In this document: positions 1-5,011 of the stretch, in pieces
Position numbering within the stretch: position 1 is the stretch's first letter
Layout: the number at the start of each line of letters is the position of its first letter
DNA from: Syntrophomonadaceae bacterium
GTDB taxonomy: Bacteria > Bacillota > Syntrophomonadia > Syntrophomonadales > Syntrophomonadaceae
Length of the DNA stretch: 6,566 nucleotides
Direction: 5' to 3'
Assembly: GCA_031265005.1 (NCBI GenBank)
Contig: JAISDD010000276.1
Location: 1-6,566, forward strand
Notes under the pieces: generated by a model
Database searches by the model: none
Told to the model about the DNA's origin: nothing
Seen by the model: only the letters and a program-made list of their open reading frames with translations
Program-made: the position numbers and the translations under genes

Positions 1-1
1 T

Positions 2-88
2 CAGAAATTAATCAATGAATTAGCCGAGGATGATCCATTTTGGCCACGATGGATTTATTTTGCAGAAAAGAATGGGGTTAAAATATGA
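2..88 (+). CDS. C-terminal end of an unidentified protein (5' truncated by window edge)
   Basis: Reading from base 2, an open frame of 28 codons runs to a TGA at 86-88. The visible tail ends in DDPFWPRWIYFAEKNGVKI, rich in aromatic and charged residues. It shares AT-rich composition with the next gene, and its stop overlaps that gene's ATG in an ATGA (85-88), the usual sign of one operon and translational coupling. I do not recognise the family from this fragment. Because the downstream gene is an HNH-type nuclease, an AAA or SMC-like ATPase partner as in Septu-type modules is a reasonable guess, but nothing visible here (no Walker motif) shows it. Confidence 0.6.
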   Translation, partial: QKLINELAEDDPFWPRWIYFAEKNGVKI

Positions 89-714
89 TACCAGTAATAA
101 AACAAAAAGAACCTGAAAACTTTGATAGGGATGTTAGAACAAAAGGCTTGGATTTTCTCAAGAGAAATCCCAGTCCATCATCAAGGGAATTCGGTAGGCA
201 TAATTATTGGAAAAATATTAATTCTGAAATTTATCAAATATATAAAGGTATTTGTGCTTACACAGGAGAATGGTTCTCCAGTTCACAATCAAATATTTCT
301 ATCGATCATTTTATTCCTAAGACCAAAATTCCGCGATTAGCTTATGAATGGGACAACTATCGACTCACTACACAAAAAATGAATAATAATAAAGGGGATA
401 CCGTTGGATTGATCGATCCATTCGAAATTGAATTTGGATGGTTTGTATTAGATTTTCCAAGTTGTTTAATCAGACCTAATGATGAGCTCCCCGTAACTGA
501 ACACGAAAAGGTGCTGTTTACAATTAAAATATTAAAATTAAATTCCGATGATGAGATTGTTCAAAACAGATGTAATATTATCATATATTATATAAATGGT
601 GACATCTCATTTAGATATCTAAAAGATAAATATCCATATATTGCATATGAACTAGAAAGACAAGATTTAGTTGATGCTATCCAGAGTTATTTTATGAGTA
701 AACCAACTGTATAA
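85..714 (+). CDS. HNH-type endonuclease, probable defence-module effector
   Basis: A 209-residue soluble protein with no signal peptide or membrane segment. The HNH (beta-beta-alpha metal) fold is suggested by C57-A-Y-T60 on the first strand, D74-H75 in SIDHFIPK (H75 as probable general base), N91 in WDNYRL, and N100-N102 followed by K103 at the metal-binding helix. A second conserved-looking part follows: IDPFEIEFGWFVLDFP (110-125) and YIAYELERQ (185-193). The position of a usual second zinc Cys (CxxC) is Thr60, so the structural zinc site is absent or altered. From memory, related proteins with CAYS-x-W and DHFIPKS signatures are found beside ATPase genes in bacterial defence islands; this is recall, not a search. 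The start is fixed by the ATGA overlap with the upstream gene; there is no strong Shine-Dalgarno, only GGGG a few bases upstream, consistent with coupling. Its A/T-rich codon use differs from the genes to the right, suggesting separate acquisition. HNH assignment is fairly sure; the defence role is inferred. Confidence 0.75.
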   Translation: MIPVIKQKEPENFDRDVRTKGLDFLKRNPSPSSREFGRHNYWKNINSEIYQIYKGICAYTGEWFSSSQSNISIDHFIPKTKIPRLAYEWDNYRLTTQKMNNNKGDTVGLIDPFEIEFGWFVLDFPSCLIRPNDELPVTEHEKVLFTIKILKLNSDDEIVQNRCNIIIYYINGDISFRYLKDKYPYIAYELERQDLVDAIQSYFMSKPTV

Positions 715-792
715 CTTACTTAGTTGACTGGAAAAAATGAAGTTCTTCCAAGTTGAAAAATAAAAGGTAAGCCAATGGCAAATATCAAGAAG

Positions 793-804
793 AATTTATA
801 AATT
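793..804. repeat. 12-bp A/T palindrome
   Basis: AATTTATAAATT is a perfect palindrome immediately before the hairpin at 805-827. In such A/T-rich DNA it may be chance. Confidence 0.4.
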
Positions 805-827
805 TAATAAACGTCTTTCGTTTATTA
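805..827. repeat. A/T-rich hairpin downstream of the HNH gene
   Basis: TAATAAACG (805-813) pairs perfectly with CGTTTATTA (819-827) around a five-base loop. The stem is mostly A/T and is not followed by a clear T-run on either strand, so it is at best a weak terminator for the HNH gene about 90 bases upstream. Confidence 0.4.
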
Positions 828-883
828 TAAAGGTATCCTAATATTTCATTTTCCACATAGAGGATAGACGGCATTACGCCCCC

Positions 884-932
884 TACACCCTGATTTGTCT
901 GACGGAAGAAGCCAAATCATATTACACCCTGA
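884..932. repeat. 10-bp direct repeat enclosing a short inverted repeat
   Basis: TACACCCTGA occurs at 884-893 and again at 923-932, start to start 39 bases. Between them GATTTG (892-897) is inverted as CAAATC (913-918). No known element is recognised; it may be a binding site, a remnant or chance. Confidence 0.45.
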
Positions 933-1018
933 CTCCAATGAGGATGTACAGGTGAAAAGTACCATTAAATATCCCTCTGCTCAGACCAGGTAATTGGTGA
1001 TATAGTAGACTTGAACAG

Positions 1019-2395
1019 TTACCCAATCGCGTCTTTGCGCTTCTCCGCGCGCATTTTTTCCATTTCTTCTTCAATGGGGAATTTTGCGGTGGCGGCAAGC
1101 ATAAGCAGGCAAAGTGCCACATGAGGGATACCCATGAAGAAGATGAGTGCCGAAACTACCTCGGAGGGCTGCTCCGCGATTGCCGCGTCGTAGCGGAAAT
1201 GCTGCAGGGTAAAAGATAATACTATAGGAATTAAACTGCTGACCATTTTGTACATAAGGGAATCAAAAGTACTGACTATACTGTCCAGCCGGACACCTTG
1301 TTTCCATTCAATAATATCAACAATGTCGTTACGGTTGGTGCTGACTATCGCCGCGGCAAAAGGATTCATCAAACCGGCGGTGATCATGCTGACGTAAACA
1401 GCGCCGATGCTGTAGGGATTGAACAGAAACCAGATTTTACCCGCAACAATGATAAGGGGAACACAAAGCATTGTATTTCTCCTGCCGAGTTTTTTGTGGA
1501 GCGTTTTAATAAAAAAAATTCCTATCATACCGCTAATCGTAAAGGCCGACATGAACTGCGTGGACAGACCCGTTGAGCGCATAACATAGGTCGTGAAGTA
1601 AAGCATGCTGTTTAGCATGAGATATATAATCGTGTTAAAAAACAACAGGAACAGCAGATTCCTGGTGTGAAGTCTTTGGCTCATCAAAGAGGCCAGCGCC
1701 TTTTTTACACTGACCCGCTCTTTACCGGCCGGTTTAATGTTCTCTTTGGTTGTAAAATGAAAGAAAATTATACAAATAATTCCAATAGACGCAAAAATGA
1801 CCGCAACCAGGAAAATCTTGTTGCCGTCGGAAATATTGCCGCTTGTATCCAGAGCGTCGAACATTCGCATCAAAGGCAGACAAAGTACTGTGCCAATGTA
1901 ACTGCCCAAAGTGTTACCGGCCGTAAAAAATGTATTAAGGGAAAGGCGTTTATATGAATCATTGGTAACGAGCGCCGCGCTTTGTAAAGACAGCCCCATA
2001 AAAGTCATAAAAACGCTATATATTAAACTAAGTATAAGAGCACCCCAATATTTAGCTGATTGCAAAATATTAAAATTGGTAAACATCAAAACGAGGGTTA
2101 TCATAAGAAATGGGCCAAAGTGGATTGCATAAGGACGCATTCTTTCGCCATTTTTGAATTTGCGATTGGCAACAAAAAAACCTATCATAGGGTCGTTGAC
2201 AGCGTCCCATACAAAACTGATGGAAATAATTGTTCCGGCAGTAATTGGATCCAAAAAAATAACATTTGTCAAAAAGAACAAAAAATATAAGTTCTTAAAA
2301 AAACTGGCTACATTGAACGCAATACCGAGAGCGGCAAAACCAAAATTACCCAGCAGTGTAAACGAACCGCCCGTCGTATTGCTTCTGGATGACAT
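1019..2395 (-). CDS. GPH-family (MelB-like) cation-coupled symporter
   Basis: A 458-residue polytopic membrane protein, the usual length for glycoside-pentoside-hexuronide:cation symporters (MFS_2 fold, about 12 helices). Helix II carries WDAVNDP (63-69). By alignment from memory D64, N67 and D68 match the MelB cation-site residues D55, N58 and D59. It is followed by the cytoplasmic loop RKFKNGERMRPY (78-89), equivalent to the family's R-x-x-x-G-x-x-[RK]-P-[WY]. The second family signature, DIVDIIEWKQGVRLDS (357-372), lies in the late cytoplasmic loop, with K383 in the next helix matching the essential MelB K377. The cation site therefore looks intact for Na+ or H+ symport; the substrate cannot be read from sequence. 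The ATG at 2393-2395 follows GAGAGGGG at a good distance. It is last in the - strand locus and separated from the upstream MFS gene by a terminator, so it probably has its own promoter, though I could not find a convincing one. The C-terminal tail is charged. Confidence 0.9.
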   Translation of the reverse strand: MSSRSNTTGGSFTLLGNFGFAALGIAFNVASFFKNLYFLFFLTNVIFLDPITAGTIISISFVWDAVNDPMIGFFVANRKFKNGERMRPYAIHFGPFLMITLVLMFTNFNILQSAKYWGALILSLIYSVFMTFMGLSLQSAALVTNDSYKRLSLNTFFTAGNTLGSYIGTVLCLPLMRMFDALDTSGNISDGNKIFLVAVIFASIGIICIIFFHFTTKENIKPAGKERVSVKKALASLMSQRLHTRNLLFLLFFNTIIYLMLNSMLYFTTYVMRSTGLSTQFMSAFTISGMIGIFFIKTLHKKLGRRNTMLCVPLIIVAGKIWFLFNPYSIGAVYVSMITAGLMNPFAAAIVSTNRNDIVDIIEWKQGVRLDSIVSTFDSLMYKMVSSLIPIVLSFTLQHFRYDAAIAEQPSEVVSALIFFMGIPHVALCLLMLAATAKFPIEEEMEKMRAEKRKDAIG

Positions 2396-2402
2396 GCCTG
2401 AA

Positions 2403-2410
2403 CCCCTCTC
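2403..2410 (-). promoter_or_regulatory. Ribosome binding site of the GPH symporter gene
   Basis: On the - strand GAGAGGGG sits 7 bases before the ATG at 2393-2395 (core GAGG 9 bases before), supporting this start. Confidence 0.7.
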
Positions 2411-2435
2411 GTAGTTGGTTATTTTTCAACAAATC

Positions 2436-2468
2436 TTAAAAAGCCTGCCTTTTTAGAGGCAGGCTTGC
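2436..2468 (-). terminator. Rho-independent terminator after the SDR-MFS unit
   Basis: A perfect 10-bp stem pairs 2441-2450 with 2457-2466 (AAGCCTGCCT and AGGCAGGCTT) around a six-base loop. On the - strand the 3' arm runs into five T residues (2442-2438), whereas the + side lacks a T-run. It therefore ends - strand transcripts coming from the MFS gene (stop at 2543) before the GPH gene, with about 75 bases between stop and stem. Confidence 0.85.
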
Positions 2469-2509
2469 ATTAAACATATTACAGCACAGATGTTGTAGTA
2501 AGCGTAAAA

Positions 2510-2517
2510 TTTGCCAA
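2510..2517. promoter_or_regulatory. TTTGCCAA half-site matching the SDR-promoter palindrome
   Basis: TTTGCCAA here is identical to one arm of the palindrome at 4924-4938 and in the same orientation. It lies between the MFS stop and the terminator, upstream of the GPH gene, so the same regulator might touch both units. A single octamer match is weak evidence. Confidence 0.25.
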
Positions 2518-2542
2518 TTGTATACCGTGCTGTTACACCTGC

Positions 2543-3844
2543 TTATGCTGCGGCTTCGGCTGGGTATTCCTTGTCAATCTCCCAGATTTTGCTGATAACC
2601 TTTTGCCTGTAGAGGATCAACATAAAAACTATAACCACAACAAATAAAATTCCGCTAACCATGAACGGAATAGTATAGGAACCTTGCCTGAGCGATGCCA
2701 AATAGGCAGACAAAGGCGCCGCAGTCGCGGTGGAAAGGCTCGTAGCCGTTTGGCCCCAACCAAAGAAAAACGACCCTTTCTTCCTTCCAAAAAACCGGGG
2801 TATCATGGTGGAACTGAAGTATATGCTTGACACGCCGATTTCGCCGGTCAGCGCCACAACAAATGCAATAACTACGCCGCTTAAGTTGAAAGCCGATAAG
2901 GCAAAAAATAAAACTATAATATAACCCAAAGATACCGAAAATGAAATCTTCGGTCCAAAACGGTCATTCACAATGCCAAACGTCATGGTCATAATGGTCT
3001 GTCCGATCTGCATGACCGACATCATCCAGGCCATACTCATCGTGTCGAGACCAAAACTTAAAAATACCAGCGACTTTTGTGATGAGTATAAGCTCCACGC
3101 GATATTACACAAAAATATGCCTATCAATAATACATAAACAATGGGCATCTTCATAATGCGCGTGGCCGGCATATTGAGTTCGTGATAGGTTTCCCCTTTC
3201 CTGGGATTATCCTTGCCGAAGGCAACCGGCTCCATGCCGTAATATGACGGCACCCTGGAAAGCAGCAGGCTGGCTGCCGTAACGATTACAAAGGATACTA
3301 TGGCTGCTCCTAGGCATAAAGTATTAAGACCGTAGTGTAAGTAGACACTTGCCGATATCGGCGCGAATGCGACCGCAAGTAATGAGCCAATCGCCATGGC
3401 CCCGGTAAATATCTTGGTGACGCCTGTTTTAAACCAGTTTGTAACGAGGGTCTGGTTCATGAGCGGACCCATCAAACAGGGAGCAATGCCATAAAAAACC
3501 GCGCCAATCCAAACCACCTGAATGCTTGAACCAAAGGCTATCGTCAAATAGTATATGGCCTGGCAGACGCCGCCCAGCGCGTTGATGACCTTTGGATTGT
3601 ACTTTAACACAATAGGCGTGATAAACGTACTGATCACCATAGTACCTATAGCTAAAATCGACGTGATCAACATAACCTCTACATCAGAGCAGTTGAATTT
3701 TTCTGCCAATGGCCGTAGTGTCATCGCAAATACTACAGAGCTGACAATGCGTAAAGATACGCTTGTTGTGGAACCTATCGCACACAGCCATGCCCTGGTT
3801 TTGTTGCTTTTAATAAATGTCCCTTTCATTGTGGAATCACTCAC
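2543..3844 (-). CDS. MFS transporter (MFS_1 type, OFA/monocarboxylate-like)
   Basis: A 433-residue membrane protein with about 12 hydrophobic helices, split by a hydrophilic central loop near residues 200-232, the normal major facilitator layout. GIVNDRFGPK (290-299) is the motif-A-like loop between helices 8 and 9. NWFKTG (136-141) and RFFGRKKGS (350-358) resemble the NWF-x-x-x-R-G and F-G-x-x-x-G-S loops of oxalate:formate antiporter and monocarboxylate-type MFS proteins; an organic-acid substrate is an inference from this. The start is a GTG (3842-3844) with AGGAGG only 5 bases upstream. The next in-frame ATG (3827-3829, residue 6) is 20 bases from that site and less likely. It lies 65 bases downstream of the SDR in the same direction with no terminator between, so it is probably co-transcribed and moves the SDR's substrate or product. 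A terminator follows the gene. The C-terminus ends in a short charged tail. Confidence 0.88.
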   Translation of the reverse strand: MSDSTMKGTFIKSNKTRAWLCAIGSTTSVSLRIVSSVVFAMTLRPLAEKFNCSDVEVMLITSILAIGTMVISTFITPIVLKYNPKVINALGGVCQAIYYLTIAFGSSIQVVWIGAVFYGIAPCLMGPLMNQTLVTNWFKTGVTKIFTGAMAIGSLLAVAFAPISASVYLHYGLNTLCLGAAIVSFVIVTAASLLLSRVPSYYGMEPVAFGKDNPRKGETYHELNMPATRIMKMPIVYVLLIGIFLCNIAWSLYSSQKSLVFLSFGLDTMSMAWMMSVMQIGQTIMTMTFGIVNDRFGPKISFSVSLGYIIVLFFALSAFNLSGVVIAFVVALTGEIGVSSIYFSSTMIPRFFGRKKGSFFFGWGQTATSLSTATAAPLSAYLASLRQGSYTIPFMVSGILFVVVIVFMLILYRQKVISKIWEIDKEYPAEAAA

Positions 3845-3849
3845 AGATT

Positions 3850-3855
3850 CCTCCT
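3850..3855 (-). promoter_or_regulatory. Ribosome binding site selecting a GTG start for the MFS gene
   Basis: AGGAGG on the - strand ends 5 bases before GTG at 3842-3844. This decides for the GTG start over the ATG 15 bases downstream. Confidence 0.75.
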
Positions 3856-3883
3856 TTCTATTGTTTTCTGAACCTCAGATGTA

Positions 3884-3897
3884 CCGGGCATACCCGG
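3884..3897. repeat. Small GC-rich hairpin between SDR and MFS genes
   Basis: CCGGG-CATA-CCCGG forms a 5-bp all-GC stem with a four-base loop in the 65-base gap. No T-run follows, so it is not a terminator; it could stabilise or mark a processing point in the shared transcript. Confidence 0.4.
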
Positions 3898-3909
3898 CGT
3901 GGGGCCTGC

Positions 3910-4836
3910 TTAGTCAAACTTCTTCCACTGCCACTCTGTATCGATCATAAGCTCTGCCGACCCCCGGTCGGCGGGTATGGCAACGCTGTTGATGAGGGCG
4001 GCGGCGGAAGAATTAAGGAAGGCCTGTAACCATGCGTGTTCCTCGGGCTGTGCCAACTTCTCCCCTGAGTCCTTAAGCATTTCTTTACCCGTGGCGCGGG
4101 CAATATCGGCGCTCCAATCGGCTAACATCTCTGTATTTGTTGATCCCGGACACTCCGTGTTGATACGAATACCGAGCTTTTTAAGTTCTACCGCCTTCAG
4201 TACCATGTACAAATGCATTGCCAATTTGGTGAATGGATAGGTTGCGCTTCCCACATAAACATCGTTCATATAATGGCGCTTTTCGGGGTCGGATTTGGTT
4301 TCGCCCCATCCGTACTTGCCGAACTCCTCCACATGGGCCTCGCACCACTTTTTTGCCTCCGCAAAAGTAGCAGTTTCGATCAAGGGACGAATCTCGGCGG
4401 CATATTTTCGCCAGACGAGATTCGATCCTCCCCCCGTTGTAATCGTAATGGCGGAATCCCGGAGCATGAACGGTATCACCTGTTCTATCAGATGGCGCAA
4501 GCCGCAGAACATGACCAACAGGATGTCGAGAGGGGGATGTGTCGCTTTGAGGCCGGCGGTGATGATCAAAGCGTTAACAGCCCCGCCCACCTCCTTCACC
4601 GCCCGCTCAATTGATTCCTGGTTCCTGAGATCAACCGCCAGGGGATGGATATTCGGATATTCCACATGTTCCGGCACATTCACGTCAAGCGCGTAGACTT
4701 CGGCGCCGAGTTCCGCCAGCAGTTCCGCGGTGGCCCTGCCCATCCCTGACGACGCCCCCGCGACGATCACCCGTTTGCCGTCATACCGCAGCATCTCCAA
4801 AAATTTCGATGCCTTTTCCTGTTTTCGAGTAGCCAT
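3910..4836 (-). CDS. Short-chain dehydrogenase/reductase, coniferyl-alcohol/3-alpha-HSD-like
   Basis: A 308-residue cytosolic SDR with a Rossmann fold. The nucleotide loop is G27-A-S-S-G31-M-G33. D51 at the end of strand 2 predicts NAD(H) preference, and D69-L70 is the usual adenine contact. T93-A94-G95 replaces the NNAG motif. The active site includes Y200-P-F-T-K204 (YxxxK), then C-P-G near residue 230. GLRHL (112-116) and a roughly 50-residue insertion (143-193) between strand 5 and the catalytic helix fit the coniferyl-alcohol dehydrogenase/3-alpha-hydroxysteroid dehydrogenase type, recalled rather than searched. Oddities: the Asn of the N-S-Y-K tetrad appears to be M109, and the catalytic Ser region reads ITTGGGS, leaving T134 or S138 as candidate. 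It may therefore oxidise or reduce an alcohol with altered chemistry, or have lost activity. The ATG follows GGAGG by 9 bases. It is the first gene of a probable SDR-MFS transcript behind the promoter and palindrome at 4903-4938. Confidence 0.88.
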   Translation of the reverse strand: MATRKQEKASKFLEMLRYDGKRVIVAGASSGMGRATAELLAELGAEVYALDVNVPEHVEYPNIHPLAVDLRNQESIERAVKEVGGAVNALIITAGLKATHPPLDILLVMFCGLRHLIEQVIPFMLRDSAITITTGGGSNLVWRKYAAEIRPLIETATFAEAKKWCEAHVEEFGKYGWGETKSDPEKRHYMNDVYVGSATYPFTKLAMHLYMVLKAVELKKLGIRINTECPGSTNTEMLADWSADIARATGKEMLKDSGEKLAQPEEHAWLQAFLNSSAAALINSVAIPADRGSAELMIDTEWQWKKFD

Positions 4837-4845
4837 ATCACATTA

Positions 4846-4850
4846 CCTCC
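4846..4850 (-). promoter_or_regulatory. Ribosome binding site of the SDR gene
   Basis: GGAGG (extended GGAGGTAA) lies 9 bases before the ATG at 4834-4836 on the - strand; a strong site. Confidence 0.8.
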
Positions 4851-4902
4851 GTTCACTATAGGTTTAACGATGCCCTGATCGTATTGTGGAATATGGTAAT
4901 CC

Positions 4903-4930
4903 TGTATAAAAATTCCGCGCAAGTTGGCAG
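4903..4930 (-). promoter_or_regulatory. Candidate sigma-70-type promoter of the SDR-MFS unit
   Basis: On the - strand CTGCCA (4930-4925) and TATACA (4908-4903) are separated by 16 bases, matching the -35 and -10 consensus at four and five of six positions. The start would fall near 4896, giving a leader of about 60 bases. The weak -35 lies inside the palindrome at 4924-4938, as expected for a regulated promoter. Confidence 0.5.
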
Positions 4931-4938
4931 TTTGCCAA
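4924..4938. promoter_or_regulatory. Perfect 15-bp palindrome, likely operator
   Basis: TTGGCA-GTT-TGCCAA is a perfect inverted repeat of 6-bp arms with a 3-bp centre. It overlaps the -35 box of the candidate promoter of the SDR gene. A dimeric regulator binding here could repress by blocking polymerase or, bound slightly upstream, activate. The PucR-like protein encoded next door is the obvious candidate, but the sequence does not prove it. Confidence 0.6.
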
Positions 4939-4960
4939 AATTTTGAGTGGCTATGGCTCT

Positions 4961-4989
4961 AAAAATACAGCCTCGTGGCAACAAACGAG
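4961..4989 (-). terminator. Weak terminator-like structure after the regulator gene
   Basis: On the - strand CTCGT (4989-4985) pairs with ACGAG (4976-4972) around an eight-base loop, and after a few bases a run of five T follows (4965-4961). The stem is short, so termination would be partial; some read-through from the regulator into the SDR gene is possible. Confidence 0.35.
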
Positions 4990-5011
4990 CCGCGCATAAA
5001 AGAGGCCGGGA

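Larger units (their letters stand above)
715..1018. other. Intergenic boundary region without a convincing gene
   Basis: This stretch separates the + strand HNH gene from the convergent - strand transporter gene. Up to about 850 it is A/T rich and contains a palindrome (793-804) and a hairpin (805-827). From about 850 the composition becomes more balanced, like the genes to the right. A frame open on the + strand from 845 to the TGA at 953-955 reads IEDRRHYAPYTLICLTEE and onward, but has no start codon or ribosome site; it may be a gene remnant or chance. No tRNA, integrase or clear terminator for either flanking gene was seen. Confidence 0.5.

Noticed and set aside
720..760. Possible terminator hairpin (CTGGAA / TTCCAAG) just after the HNH gene
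   Set aside because: The stem needs a bulge, is short, and no T-run follows it.
922..1122. 66-residue open frame on the - strand overlapping the end of the GPH gene
   Set aside because: It overlaps the GPH coding region in another frame, shows no ribosome site and reads as low-quality sequence with no family features.
1298..2414. Several + strand open frames of 73-96 codons opposite the GPH gene
   Set aside because: They lie antisense to a well-supported membrane protein gene and their translations show no domains; they are frame shadows.
2504..2519. Sigma-54-like GG-N10-GC spacing upstream of the GPH gene on the - strand
   Set aside because: Only the GG and GC pairs fit; the rest of the -12 element (TTGC) is not present, and PucR-type regulators do not normally work with sigma-54.
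3555..4696. + strand open frames up to 133 codons opposite the MFS and SDR genes
   Set aside because: They are antisense to genes with clear family motifs, overlap one another in different frames and lack ribosome sites.
4924..4938. Match to the eukaryotic NF-I site TTGGC-N5-GCCAA
   Set aside because: The pattern fits by chance; the surrounding genes are bacterial, so it is read as a bacterial operator.
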